A DNA stretch of 64,000 nucleotides from Clostridiales bacterium (GTDB lineage Bacteria; Bacillota; Clostridia; Christensenellales; Borkfalkiaceae). Position 1 is the first letter of the stretch. The number at the start of each line of letters is the position of its first letter. Position numbers and translations under genes: made by a program. The notes below the pieces were generated by a model. That model saw only the letters and a list, made by a program, of their open reading frames with translations. It searched no databases and was not told the origin of the DNA. Below are positions 43,545 to 53,729 of the stretch, in pieces. The stretch lies in assembly GCA_015069465.1 (NCBI GenBank), contig SVIO01000008.1, positions 1 to 64,000 on the forward strand, read 5' to 3'.

Positions 43545-43575
43545 AACAACCGTTTAACAAAGTTAAAAGGTTGTT
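43545..43575 (-). terminator. Terminator of DUF177-rpmF operon
   Basis: aacaacc...gtttaac pairs with gttaaa...ggttgtt around aaa; followed by TTTTTATTTTT on the minus strand. Confidence 0.75.
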
Positions 43576-43593
43576 TTGTTTTTAAAAGTAAGG

Positions 43594-43620
43594 TTATGGT
43601 GCAAAAAAATTGCACCATAA
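43594..43620 (-). other. Perfect 11-bp hairpin in the rpmF 3' region
   Basis: ttatggtgcaa/ttgcaccataa with a 5-nt loop, between the rpmF stop and the terminator. No T-run follows, so it may be a 3' stability or processing element. Confidence 0.45.
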
Positions 43621-43650
43621 ATTTCGGCAGTTATACTAAAGCCGATAAAA

Positions 43651-43845
43651 TTAGTCTTTCTTTTCTTTTTTAGCAGTGTCTATAACTTGCTTTCCGTTGT
43701 AGTAACCACATTTTGGGCAAACAATGTGAGAAGCCTTAAGTTCGTGACATTGTGGGCACTCTGAAAGGTTTGGTGTTTCGAGTTTCCATTGTGCAAATCT
43801 TGTGTTTGTTCTTTGTTTTGATGTTTTACTTTTTTGTACTGCCAT
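43651..43845 (-). CDS. rpmF: 50S ribosomal protein L32
   Basis: 64 aa. N-terminal MAVQKSKTSKQRTNTRF signature and a zinc-binding ribbon with CPQCHELK and CPKCGYY, i.e. the zinc-containing (C+) form. It follows the DUF177 gene by 15 bp, the universal pairing for this protein. A second zinc-free paralogue could exist elsewhere but is not in this window. Confidence 0.96.
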   Translation of the reverse strand: MAVQKSKTSKQRTNTRFAQWKLETPNLSECPQCHELKASHIVCPKCGYYNGKQVIDTAKKEKKD

Positions 43846-43860
43846 TTTTCTATACCTACC

Positions 43861-44304
43861 CTATTTATTTTTACATTTACATTGACTATTATTTAGATTT
43901 TCGCCACAACCTAAACATATTCCTTTGCAATTTTCATCGCAAAGAAAAGTAATTGGCGAATTTATCATAATCAAGTCATCAACTATTTTTGTTAAGTCTA
44001 TCGTGTCGTTTTTAACCGAATAGCCATCTAAATTATTTTCTTCTACACTCTCATTAAACTCTAATAGATAAGTCTTTTCGGTGTTTTCTAAACACCTTGT
44101 GCACTCACCCTTGATAACATAGTTAACTTCACCTTCAACTATTGCACTATGCTCGCCTGTCAAAGAAACTGTTCCGTTAATTGTAATTGGCACTGCGATT
44201 TGTGCATCTGGAAGTTCAATTAAATCTTCTTGTGGAGTGTAACAAAAGAAGAAATCTTCAGTGTCTTTTCCACTCCTTTTAAGTTTTCTAAGGTCTAAAA
44301 TCAT
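43861..44304 (-). CDS. yceD: DUF177 (YceD) family protein
   Basis: 147 aa from ATG 44304 (AGGGAAA upstream; an earlier ATG lies at the promoter -10 and is rejected). It shows the family core ECTRCLE and the Cys-rich tail CDENCKGICLGCGENLNNSQCKC (quoted in part: CKGICLGCG). The conserved link with rpmF suggests a role in 23S rRNA or large-subunit biogenesis, as shown for plant homologues. First gene of the rpmF operon. Confidence 0.9.
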   Translation of the reverse strand: MILDLRKLKRSGKDTEDFFFCYTPQEDLIELPDAQIAVPITINGTVSLTGEHSAIVEGEVNYVIKGECTRCLENTEKTYLLEFNESVEENNLDGYSVKNDTIDLTKIVDDLIMINSPITFLCDENCKGICLGCGENLNNSQCKCKNK

Positions 44305-44330
44305 AATTTCCCTAACTAAATAGCCATACA

Positions 44331-44359
44331 AGTATATACTATTTATCGACTATTGTCAA
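44331..44359 (-). promoter_or_regulatory. Promoter of yceD-rpmF
   Basis: Perfect TTGACA (44354-44359), 17-bp spacer, TATACT (44331-44336) on the minus strand. Confidence 0.88.
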
Positions 44360-44394
44360 CTTTTTTTAACAAAAATATTGTGCTTTTAATCTAA

Positions 44395-45591
44395 TTAGTT
44401 GTTAGAAGTGAGATTTTTTGTTTCTCTAGCGATAGAAAGTTCTTCGTTTGTTGGTAAAACGATAATTTTTACTTTAGAATCGTCTGTGTTTAAGAAGCCG
44501 ATATCATTTGAATATTCTTGGTTCTTCTTTTCATCGAACTTAGCGCCACAGTATTCCATACCTTCCATAACTAGTGAACGAACGAGTTCAGAGTGTTCGC
44601 CGATACCACCTGTGAATACGATTGCATCAACCCCACCTAAAACTGCGATATAACTACCAACGTATTTCTTAACTCTATAAGCAAGAATTTCAAGGGCAAG
44701 TTTTGCCTTTTCGTTGCCTTGTTCTGCAGCAGCAGTTAAGTCACGAAGGTCACTTGAAAGTTCACTTACGCCCAAGATACCACATTTTTTGTTGAGATAG
44801 TTAACAACTTCTTCTGGTGAAAGGTTAAGTTTTGCTCTTAAGAATTCAACGGCTGCTGGGTCGATGTCACCACTACGAGTTCCCATAACCAAGCCTTCAA
44901 GTGGTGTAAATCCCATTGATGTATCTTGACATTTGCCATCTTTAACTGCTGAAATTGATGAGCCGTTACCAAGGTGACAAACAACGATTTTTGAATCTTT
45001 TTTGCCAAGAAGTTTGATTGTTTCTTCACTTACAAACTTGTGTGATGTGCCGTGGAAACCATATTTTCTAATTTTATATTGTTCATAAACTGAATAAGGA
45101 ATACCATACATATACGCTTTAGCTGGCATTGTTGAGTGGAAAGTTGTATCAAATACAGCAACCATTGGAACGCCTGGCATAACTTCACGGCAACTCTTAA
45201 TGCAAGCGATGTTGCCTGGCATGTGTAGAGGACCGAGTTCTGCGTTCTTTTCGCAGATAGCGATAACTTCATCATCGATAACAACTGATGAGTGGAAGTC
45301 TTCACCAGAGTGGAGAACTCTGTGACCTACTGCACCGATTTCATCAATGCTCTTTAATGCGCCGTTTTCTTTGTCAAGCATAGCCTTAAGAACAATTTCC
45401 ATTGCTTCTTTATGAGTTGGCATGTCTTGTTTGATGATGCATTGTCTGCCATCGAAAGTTTTTTGAGTTAACTGACCACCTGCAAAAGTAATTCTTTCGC
45501 AAACGCCCTTTAAGATAACGCTTTCGTCTGTCATGTCGATAAGTTGATATTTAAGTGATGAACTTCCTGCATTTATAACTAAAATTTTCAT
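44395..45591 (-). CDS. ackA: Acetate kinase
   Basis: 398 aa. It makes ATP and acetate from acetyl phosphate in fermentation. Signatures: N-terminal VINAGSSSLKYQL, HRVLHSGEDF, FDTTFHSTMP, HLGNGSS and GTRSGDIDP, all of the ASKHA acetokinase fold. It follows pta by 20 bp with AAGGAAGTG as SD. No hairpin separates it from the yceD promoter downstream, so some read-through is possible. Confidence 0.97.
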   Translation of the reverse strand: MKILVINAGSSSLKYQLIDMTDESVILKGVCERITFAGGQLTQKTFDGRQCIIKQDMPTHKEAMEIVLKAMLDKENGALKSIDEIGAVGHRVLHSGEDFHSSVVIDDEVIAICEKNAELGPLHMPGNIACIKSCREVMPGVPMVAVFDTTFHSTMPAKAYMYGIPYSVYEQYKIRKYGFHGTSHKFVSEETIKLLGKKDSKIVVCHLGNGSSISAVKDGKCQDTSMGFTPLEGLVMGTRSGDIDPAAVEFLRAKLNLSPEEVVNYLNKKCGILGVSELSSDLRDLTAAAEQGNEKAKLALEILAYRVKKYVGSYIAVLGGVDAIVFTGGIGEHSELVRSLVMEGMEYCGAKFDEKKNQEYSNDIGFLNTDDSKVKIIVLPTNEELSIARETKNLTSNN

Positions 45592-45611
45592 AATAACACT
45601 TCCTTAAAAAA

Positions 45612-46649
45612 TTATTTTGCTTGTAAAGCAGTTATAGCAACAACTGCGATGATATCTTCAACGCTACAGCCACGAGATAAGTCGTTGATAGGTTTTGCAA
45701 AACCTTGACAAATTGGGCCGAGAGCCATATATCCACCAAATCTTTGCGCAATCTTATAACCGATGTTACCTGCATTGATATTTGGGAAAATAAATACGTT
45801 TGCATTACCTGCAACTGTTGAGTCTGGTGCTTTTAACTTGCCAACTTCTGGAGCAACTGCAGCATCGAATTGGAATTCGCCATCGAGTTTAAGGTCTGGA
45901 GCAGCAGCCTTTGCAAGTGCTGTTGCTTCTTGCATCTTTGGAACGCTCTTAAAGAACTTGTCGTCGTTACCAGAACCCTTTGTTGAGAAAGAAAGCATAG
46001 CAACTCTTGGTTCGATACCAGCGATGTCTTTTGCTGTTTGAGCAGAAGAAATTGCAATGTCTGCAATTTGTTGAGCATCTGGTTCGATGTTGATAGCACA
46101 GTCTGCAAATACTGCAACTCCATCTGGGTTATATTTGTTTTGGCCATTTGGAGCAACCATAACGAAACTGCTTGATACTGTGTTGATTCCAGGAGCAGTT
46201 TTAATTACTTGAAGACCTGGGCGAAGCGTGTTTGCTGTTGAGTGACAAGCACCTGAAACTAAGCCGTCAACGTCGCCAGCCTTAAGCATAAGTGCAGCGT
46301 ACATTGTGTAGTCTTTTAAGATACCTGCTTTTGCTGCTTCGATATCAGCATATTCAGGTTGACCTGTTTTCTTGTTGATTTTGCCTGCTCTTGCATCGAA
46401 CAAGATTTTTGCATAACCCATTGTCTTTTCATTTGTTACAGGGTCAACGATTTGAACGCCTGAAAGGTCAACTGTTGGGTTAGCCTTTGCAATTTCATCT
46501 TTGTTGCCTAAAACAACAACTTTTGCAAGACCTTCTTTTGCAATTTCACTTGCAGCGACAACAACTCTTGCGTCTTCACCTTCTGGTAAAACTATGCATT
46601 TATTTAATGCTTTTGCTTGACTTAAAATATTTTCTAAAATGTTGGACAT
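45612..46649 (-). CDS. pta: Phosphate acetyltransferase
   Basis: 345 aa, short class I Pta without the N-terminal regulatory domain. It converts acetyl-CoA and phosphate to acetyl phosphate for AckA. Signatures: LPEGEDARVV at the N-terminus, DGLVSGACHSTANTLRPGLQ (quoted in part: SGACHSTANTLRP), MLSFSTKGS, DGEFQFDAA and the C-terminal NDLSRGCSVEDI. AAAGGAG-type SD upstream. Divergent from tmcAL. Confidence 0.97.
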   Translation of the reverse strand: MSNILENILSQAKALNKCIVLPEGEDARVVVAASEIAKEGLAKVVVLGNKDEIAKANPTVDLSGVQIVDPVTNEKTMGYAKILFDARAGKINKKTGQPEYADIEAAKAGILKDYTMYAALMLKAGDVDGLVSGACHSTANTLRPGLQVIKTAPGINTVSSSFVMVAPNGQNKYNPDGVAVFADCAINIEPDAQQIADIAISSAQTAKDIAGIEPRVAMLSFSTKGSGNDDKFFKSVPKMQEATALAKAAAPDLKLDGEFQFDAAVAPEVGKLKAPDSTVAGNANVFIFPNINAGNIGYKIAQRFGGYMALGPICQGFAKPINDLSRGCSVEDIIAVVAITALQAK

Positions 46650-46741
46650 AAAATTTTACTCCTTTTTATTTTTTCCGTTAATAGTTTTGCATTTTTATTT
46701 AATTTGTTGTAAAATATAAATATAAAATGCACGCTATTCTT

Positions 46742-46770
46742 ATTTTACAACTTTTACAAAAAAAAGTAAA
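46742..46770 (-). promoter_or_regulatory. Promoter of pta-ackA
   Basis: TTTACT (46765-46770), 17-bp spacer, TAAAAT (46742-46747) on the minus strand; the predicted leader is about 85 nt. Confidence 0.6.
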
Positions 46771-46797
46771 TCAATATTAGGGGTTTTTATATTTTTT

Positions 46798-47967
46798 ATG
46801 AAAATTTGTGGCATAATTGCTGAATATAATCCATTTCATTTGGGGCACTTAAAACAAATTGAATACGTTAAAAACGTTTTGGGTGCTGAAAAGATAATAG
46901 TTGTTATGAGTGGTCACTTCTCTCAGCGTGGCGAAGTGGCAGTTCTTGACAAGTTTACAAGGGCTAAGCACGCTATTATTGCTGGCACTGACCTTGTTAT
47001 CGAACTCCCTACTATCTTTGCCACTGCCAATGCCGAAATCTTTGCTAAGGGCGCTATAAACATCTTAAATTCAATAGGCATTGTCGATTCTATTTGTTTT
47101 GGCGTTGAAAGTGGCTATGAAGACGATTATATTTCGCTTGCCAAAGAAATGAATAATGAAAGCAGAAAATTTAAGAAAATATTAAAAGAAAAACTAGATA
47201 GTGGCATTTCCCTAGCAAAAGCAAAGTTTGAAACCTTAAGCGAACTTGGAAAAGATTTTGACCCATCGCTTATTGCCACCCCAAATAACATTTTGGGCTT
47301 GGAATACACAAAAGCAATTTTATCGACAAAAAGCAAGATTAAAATTTATCCTATGATTCGTGAAGGCGAGCATAACGATAAAACGCTTAAAGATGGCATA
47401 ACGAGTGCTAGTAGCATAAGAGAAGTTTTAAAAACAGGCAAGATAAAAAAGTTAAAAGGCAATGTTCCTAAGTTTGTTTTTGGCGACTTAACTACTTATC
47501 CTTTTGATTATGAAAGCATCTCACTAGCAAGCCTTATTACTGCAAGCACAGAAAAACTTAAAAACATTTTAGACTGCACAGAAGGACTAGAAAATAGAAT
47601 TAAAGCATTGGTTAAGGACAACCACTCTTTAGATGTTCTGGTTGACAAGGTTTGCACAAAAAGATATACAAAGAGCAGAATTCAAAGGATAATTCTCTCT
47701 AACTTATTAAACATTGATAAAGAATTAGTTTTTGACTCGTTAGATAGCAGTTTATATGCAAAGGTGCTTGCCGTTAGCAGTAATGCAAAGGATATTATTC
47801 CACTTATTTGTAAGAGTGCATCAGTGCCTATATTAACTAGAAAAAGCGATGAAATGCTTTTAGAAAAAAAGGCATTAGAGTGCTTTGAAAAGGATATTTT
47901 GGCAAACGACATATATGCACTTGTGACAAACAAAAAGATTAACGAACATCAAATGATTATCATATAA
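46798..47967 (+). CDS. tmcAL: tRNA(Met) cytidine acetate ligase
   Basis: 389 aa. It uses acetate and ATP to acetylate C34 of elongator tRNA-Met. Nucleotidyltransferase-like N-terminus: GIIAEYNPFHLGHLKQI (quoted in part: EYNPFHLGH), MSGHFSQRGEVA and FGVESG; the central TPNNILGLEYTKA and SASSIRE are also family motifs. It lies divergently next to pta-ackA, a recurrent arrangement that links it to acetate metabolism. The SD (AGGGG) is unusually far (about 14 nt) from ATG 46798. Confidence 0.93.
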   Translation: MKICGIIAEYNPFHLGHLKQIEYVKNVLGAEKIIVVMSGHFSQRGEVAVLDKFTRAKHAIIAGTDLVIELPTIFATANAEIFAKGAINILNSIGIVDSICFGVESGYEDDYISLAKEMNNESRKFKKILKEKLDSGISLAKAKFETLSELGKDFDPSLIATPNNILGLEYTKAILSTKSKIKIYPMIREGEHNDKTLKDGITSASSIREVLKTGKIKKLKGNVPKFVFGDLTTYPFDYESISLASLITASTEKLKNILDCTEGLENRIKALVKDNHSLDVLVDKVCTKRYTKSRIQRIILSNLLNIDKELVFDSLDSSLYAKVLAVSSNAKDIIPLICKSASVPILTRKSDEMLLEKKALECFEKDILANDIYALVTNKKINEHQMIII

Positions 47968-47986
47968 ATTGAATTTATAATAGCAC

Positions 47987-48016
47987 AAAAGGGTGGCAAA
48001 TTAGCCACCCTTTTTT
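47987..48016. terminator. Bidirectional terminator of tmcAL
   Basis: Stem aaaagggtggc/gccaccctttt with loop aaatta, T-run on the plus strand and A-run on the other side; it also suits the convergent ceramidase-like gene. Confidence 0.88.
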
Positions 48017-48044
48017 CATGACAAATAAATGTGCATATGTTAGA

Positions 48045-49370
48045 TTACTTGTTTAAGTTTTCTTGCATAATTCTTACGTTTTCTTTAACTATAGTTGCAT
48101 CTGTATTTTCTTCAAGTCTATAGAACGTTGCACGCTTAAACACTGTAACTTCATAGCCACCACGAACCATATCTTCTTGTGCTGGAAGATAGAATTCAGA
48201 GCCGTTTGTGTTACATGTACAAAGTGTATGTTCAAATGGACTAAATTTACGAAGTCTAAGTGAAACAGAGCCAAACATTTCAAATGGGAATGGAACGAAA
48301 ACTGTCGAGTTAAAGTTAAACATAACTTGATGATATTTCATGCTATCGATAAACTCTTCATTGTTTTCATACATTTTAACTGCATTTTGAAGAGATGCTT
48401 GTTCTCTTAGTCCAACGCTTTGTGGGTTATCGCCAAGTTCAACAAGTCTTGCTTTAACTTCTTCAAGTGTTAAGTGTGGTTTATAAGGAAGACAAACTTC
48501 ACCCTTTAAGAGATTAAAGTTAACTTCACGATATTCTTTGATTTGCTTATATGCTCTCGTTGCATCTAATGCTGCAAGACATCCAACTTCTGTCATTTCT
48601 TTAAGTTCACTTTCGCCTGTTTCAAGGTTACTTGGACCTGTTGTTCCACCACTTGAAAGTCTTGGGCCAACGTCACCTTCTGCGCCGTTAAAGAATACTG
48701 TTATTGCCCCTGTGTGCTTTTCTAAACTATCAATCATAGGACCTGGCCAGTCACGAGTAATTTCCCAACAGCCACCTGCTGCTGTGCCGTGACAACCATA
48801 GTGAACGATATTTAAAATTGGCTTTCCTTCTAAATCTTTGAATGCCAAAACTGTCATAGTTTTATCTAAAATACCAAATGGGTTTTGACCTAAAGTAACA
48901 CGACCTGGTTCAACAAACTCACGGCGATTGATACCAACTAAACTTTCTGTTGTTGAAACGCCCATAACTGCAGGAACCATGCTGTCAATAGCTCTTTTTG
49001 CAGCCTTTGCTGTCTGTGGAATTAAAATTCCATCAATATACTCATCGTTTGCATCACCCCAACCACCAGAAGATTTGATTGCTGGACCTGAGTGAGTGTG
49101 AGTTGCTGAGAAAGAAATGTTTTCTTTAGCAACACCTGTCAAATCAAAAATTGCTTGTCTAATTCTATCAGTAATTTCAAATGTAACACTACAAATATCA
49201 GCACTGATAATAACGCCACGGAGTTCGCCTTGTTCGCACGCAATAGCATTAACGCACAAATCATCGTGAACTCTTGACGCTGGTCTCTTTCTTGGATAAC
49301 CATAAAGCAAAGTGCCAAGTGGAGGTGAAATAACTTCTTTTGCTACACCAATTTTGAATTGATTTTTCAT
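48045..49370 (-). CDS. Neutral/alkaline ceramidase-like protein, copy 1
   Basis: 441 aa, N-terminal domain family of neutral/alkaline non-lysosomal ceramidase. Zinc-site candidates: THTHSGP (90-96) and HYGCHGT (190-196). At the place where true ceramidases have the nucleophile Ser in GDVSP, this protein has GDVGP (232-236), so Ser is replaced by Gly. There is no signal peptide and the C-terminal Ig-like domain of secreted enzymes is absent, so it should be cytosolic. It is therefore likely a metal-dependent hydrolase of another substrate. Adjacent and closely similar to the gene at 49401-50744, from which it is 30 bp away. Confidence 0.8.
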   Translation of the reverse strand: MKNQFKIGVAKEVISPPLGTLLYGYPRKRPASRVHDDLCVNAIACEQGELRGVIISADICSVTFEITDRIRQAIFDLTGVAKENISFSATHTHSGPAIKSSGGWGDANDEYIDGILIPQTAKAAKRAIDSMVPAVMGVSTTESLVGINRREFVEPGRVTLGQNPFGILDKTMTVLAFKDLEGKPILNIVHYGCHGTAAGGCWEITRDWPGPMIDSLEKHTGAITVFFNGAEGDVGPRLSSGGTTGPSNLETGESELKEMTEVGCLAALDATRAYKQIKEYREVNFNLLKGEVCLPYKPHLTLEEVKARLVELGDNPQSVGLREQASLQNAVKMYENNEEFIDSMKYHQVMFNFNSTVFVPFPFEMFGSVSLRLRKFSPFEHTLCTCNTNGSEFYLPAQEDMVRGGYEVTVFKRATFYRLEENTDATIVKENVRIMQENLNK

Positions 49371-49400
49371 AATCTTTATTTCCTTTTTTAATTTTAATTT

Positions 49401-50744
49401 TTATTTATTATCGAGCCCTTCGCTCATAATTCTCAAGTTTTCTTTAACAATAGTCCAGTCGGTGTCATCTTTTAGTTTGTAAACTCCACCCCTGAACATA
49501 TTAACTTCGTATCCACCACGAACCAAATCTTCCTCTCCTGGAAGATAACTATACGAGCCGTTTGTTAGACACACGCAAAGTGTGTTTTCAAATGGGCTGA
49601 ACTTTCTAAGCCTTAAGGCAATTGAACTAAACATTTCAAATGGGAAAGGCACAAATATAGTTGAGTTAAGCACAAATAGTGTTTGCTCGTATTCTAATGC
49701 TTTTTCAACTTCAGCCTTTTCTTGATGAATTTTTAGCACTTCCATAAGCGATGCATATTCTCTTATACTAGCATCGTGAAGATTCTCTGGGTCGCCAAGT
49801 TCAACGAGTCTTGCGTTTACTTCTTCGACCGAAAGAAGTGGCTTATAAGGAAGACTCACCTTGCCCTTAATTATCTTAAAATCAACTTCACGATATTCTT
49901 TGATTTGCTTATATGCTCTCGTTGCATCTAACGCTGCGAGCGAACCGACTTCAATCATATCCATCATAGTGCTTTCGCCCGTTTCTAAGTTGCTGTCGCC
50001 ACCCGTTCTTCCGTTTGTTACTCTTGGGCCGACATCGCCTTCAGCACCATTAAAGAACACTGTTGTTGCACCCGTGTGTTTTTCTAAACTATCAATCATA
50101 ACACCTGGCCAATCACGTGTTACATACCATGCAGAACCTGCACTCGTTGGGTGACAACCATAGTGCACAATGTTAAGAATAGGCTTTCCTTCTAAATCTT
50201 TAAATGCCACAACGGTCAAGGTTTTGTCGCTAACGCCAAATGGATTTTGCCCCAAAGATACGCCACCTTTTGCATTATATTCACGCCTATTAACGCCAGC
50301 CAAACTTTCTGTTGTTGAAACGCCCATAACGGCAGGAATCATATTTTCTAACGCCTTTTTAGACGCCTTTATCGTTTGTGGAATAAGAATTTCTTCAAGA
50401 TATTCATTATTTGCTTCACCCCAACCTGCCATACTTTCAAGAGATGGTCCTGAGTGAGTGTGTGTTGCTGAAAAGGAAATGTTTAGTTTATCAACACCTG
50501 TTTGATTTGAAATAAACTCTTTAATTGCATCAACAGTTTGTGCTGGAATTTGCAAAACTTCTGCACTTATCATCAAACCACAGATATCGCCGTTTGAAAA
50601 AGCAATTGCACTCACGGTTAAATTGTCATAAATTTTAGATGCTGGTCTTTTTCTTGGATAACCTTGAAGTAGAGTTCCAAGTTTTGGAGAAATAATTTCT
50701 CTTGCCACACCAATTTTAAATTGTTTGTCCATAATAATTGCCAT
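49401..50744 (-). CDS. Neutral/alkaline ceramidase-like protein, copy 2
   Basis: 447 aa, tandem paralogue of the 48045-49370 gene; long stretches are identical (for example THTHSGP, GDVGPR, LALDATRAYKQIKEYREV-type segments) with divergence around 260-330. It shares the same Ser-to-Gly change. It carries HYGCHPTSAG at the second zinc site. The start could be ATG 50744 or the ATG four codons later, which matches copy 1 better; neither has a clear SD. First gene of the pair, with a consensus promoter and an unusual 80-nt leader. Confidence 0.8.
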   Translation of the reverse strand: MAIIMDKQFKIGVAREIISPKLGTLLQGYPRKRPASKIYDNLTVSAIAFSNGDICGLMISAEVLQIPAQTVDAIKEFISNQTGVDKLNISFSATHTHSGPSLESMAGWGEANNEYLEEILIPQTIKASKKALENMIPAVMGVSTTESLAGVNRREYNAKGGVSLGQNPFGVSDKTLTVVAFKDLEGKPILNIVHYGCHPTSAGSAWYVTRDWPGVMIDSLEKHTGATTVFFNGAEGDVGPRVTNGRTGGDSNLETGESTMMDMIEVGSLAALDATRAYKQIKEYREVDFKIIKGKVSLPYKPLLSVEEVNARLVELGDPENLHDASIREYASLMEVLKIHQEKAEVEKALEYEQTLFVLNSTIFVPFPFEMFSSIALRLRKFSPFENTLCVCLTNGSYSYLPGEEDLVRGGYEVNMFRGGVYKLKDDTDWTIVKENLRIMSEGLDNK

Positions 50745-50818
50745 AATATTTATTTTCTTTTATACAACGCATTTAAGGTTCTCTATCAAATCATAGATAA
50801 ATCTTACCTACCCATTTA

Positions 50819-50847
50819 ATAATAACACCCATAAATTTATTTGTCAA
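50819..50847 (-). promoter_or_regulatory. Promoter of the ceramidase-like pair
   Basis: Perfect TTGACA (50842-50847), 17-bp spacer, TATTAT (50819-50824). The leader of about 70 nt contains a small hairpin (tctat/ataga near 50782-50797). Confidence 0.75.
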
Positions 50848-50939
50848 TATATAATTATACTTTTTATAAAAGTATTTATTAAAAAATTTCTTAATTTTTG
50901 TGACAAAATTTATAGACCAAAGAGTTTAATAAATAATGA

Positions 50940-50967
50940 AAAACGCAAGGATAATTCCTTGCGTTTT
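50940..50967 (-). terminator. Terminator downstream of gdhA
   Basis: Arms aaaacgcaagga/tccttgcgtttt with loop taat, located 146 bp after the gdhA stop; T-rich on both sides. Confidence 0.8.
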
Positions 50968-50989
50968 ATTTATAAATTTTCTATTGTAT

Positions 50990-51112
50990 TTTAAAGTTTA
51001 GAAACAAGTTAGGCGAGGCTCGTGCAGACAAGAAGATTTGATAGAACGTCTGTTCATCAAAGTTTCGAGTTCGCACAGAAACGAAGCATAACGCCGTTTA
51101 TAAGCCTTAAAA
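50990..51112 (-). other. Unexplained GC-richer block in the gdhA 3' region
   Basis: Between the gdhA stop and the terminator lie about 120 bp that are clearly richer in G+C than other spacers. On the minus strand they hold only a 10-codon frame (MLRFCANSKL), plus short inverted repeats: gatagaac/gttcatc near 51039-51058 and gtttc/gaaac near 51063-51083. No gene or known element is recognised. It could be a dispersed repeat or a 3'-UTR-derived RNA. Confidence 0.4.
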
Positions 51113-52495
<1,383 letters not shown>

Positions 52496-52502
52496 CTAAC
52501 AA

Positions 52503-52511
52503 ATTATATCA
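52503..52511 (-). promoter_or_regulatory. Extended -10 promoter of gdhA
   Basis: TGATATAAT (TGnTATAAT) on the minus strand with a poor -35, about 44 bp before ATG 52459. Confidence 0.6.
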
Positions 52512-52604
52512 CACTTTTTTAAAAAACACATATTTTTTAAGAAAGTTTTTTATACAAATTTTTAATATTTAGCATTACTTTTAATTATAACGCCATTTTG
52601 TAAC

Positions 52605-53729
52605 CTAGAAACACTGCTGAAGGTCTACAAAAACGGCAAAAAGTAAAAGAGCAAAAAGACCGATTGTATGGATAAGCCCTTCGATTCTGCGATTTAACGG
52701 TTTTCTTCTAACCCCTTCAATAGCCGTGAAGACCACCCTTGAGCCATCGAGTGCTGGGAAAGGTAAAAGGTTAAACACTGCAAGGTTTACGCCGATAAAC
52801 GACATCATATTAAGAATTTGTCTAAGCCCACCTAATTTAATTGCATCGGCAGTGACTGCAATGGTCGTAACCGTGCCACCCAAAGAACCTATGCCAAGCG
52901 CACCCGTTATAAGTTGACCTAAAACAGTAAAGACTGTGCCTGCCAGCATAATAGAATATTCAAGGCTTCTACCTATGGTTTCAAAAAAACCAAATTTTAT
53001 GCTTGTTGCATATATTCCCCCATCTTTAATGCCACCCTTTCCATCATCTTGATAATAAATCCCAAGCGCCGAATACAAACCTTTCATATCTTCCACGTTT
53101 TCAAAATGCGTAGATGTGCGAAGTTCGACCTTGATATCCATTTCCTTGTTACCACGCCTTACTGTAAAGTTAACTTTATCACCTTTCTCCTTGCCTTTAA
53201 CGGCATTCATAAGGTCGGTTACAAGATAAATGTTTTTGCCATTAGATGATAAAATTATATCTCTTTCTTGAAAGCAATACTCTTCTAAAATTTCGCTAGG
53301 TCTATCTTGCATTTTATAAGCGACTAAAGTTGTTTTCCCATAGCAAGAAAACATAATTATTATTACAACAAGTGCTAGCAAATAGTTCATAAACGCACCA
53401 GAGATAAGCACGATTATTCTTTGCCACCACTTTTTGTTGTTAAATGCAGTAGGGTCATCGCTGTCATCATCTTCCCCACGAAAGGCACAAAAACCACCGA
53501 TAGGAAGTGCTCTAACCGAAAATAGTTCGCCGTTTTTCTTTTTTCTAGAAAAGATTTTAGGGCCAAAGCCGACGGCAAACTCATCGATACCAAACCCGAA
53601 AATTTTGCCTGCAATGTAGTGCCCAAACTCGTGCACAGTTATCATTATAAGCAAAATTAGTATTGCTAGGGCTATATAGCCTATATAGGACATAACTTGC
53701 CCAAAAGAAGATAGTATTAAATAGTTCAT
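52605..53729 (-). CDS. rseP: Site-2 protease RseP
   Basis: 374 aa. Membrane metalloprotease that cleaves anti-sigma factors and signal peptides within the membrane. Zinc motif HEFGH at residues 33-37 in the first transmembrane helix, a single PDZ domain at about 130-240, and the second motif FNLLPFPALDGSR with the third ligand Asp. Three to four membrane segments. Its ATG shares a base with the dxr stop (TAATG). It is the end of this operon; in most Bacillota ispG follows. Confidence 0.94.
   Translation of the reverse strand: MNYLILSSFGQVMSYIGYIALAILILLIMITVHEFGHYIAGKIFGFGIDEFAVGFGPKIFSRKKKNGELFSVRALPIGGFCAFRGEDDDSDDPTAFNNKKWWQRIIVLISGAFMNYLLALVVIIIMFSCYGKTTLVAYKMQDRPSEILEEYCFQERDIILSSNGKNIYLVTDLMNAVKGKEKGDKVNFTVRRGNKEMDIKVELRTSTHFENVEDMKGLYSALGIYYQDDGKGGIKDGGIYATSIKFGFFETIGRSLEYSIMLAGTVFTVLGQLITGALGIGSLGGTVTTIAVTADAIKLGGLRQILNMMSFIGVNLAVFNLLPFPALDGSRVVFTAIEGVRRKPLNRRIEGLIHTIGLFALLLFAVFVDLQQCF

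Noticed and set aside
50776..50815. Riboswitch in the leader of the ceramidase-like pair
   Set aside because: Only one weak 5-bp hairpin can be drawn; no known aptamer pattern and no terminator.
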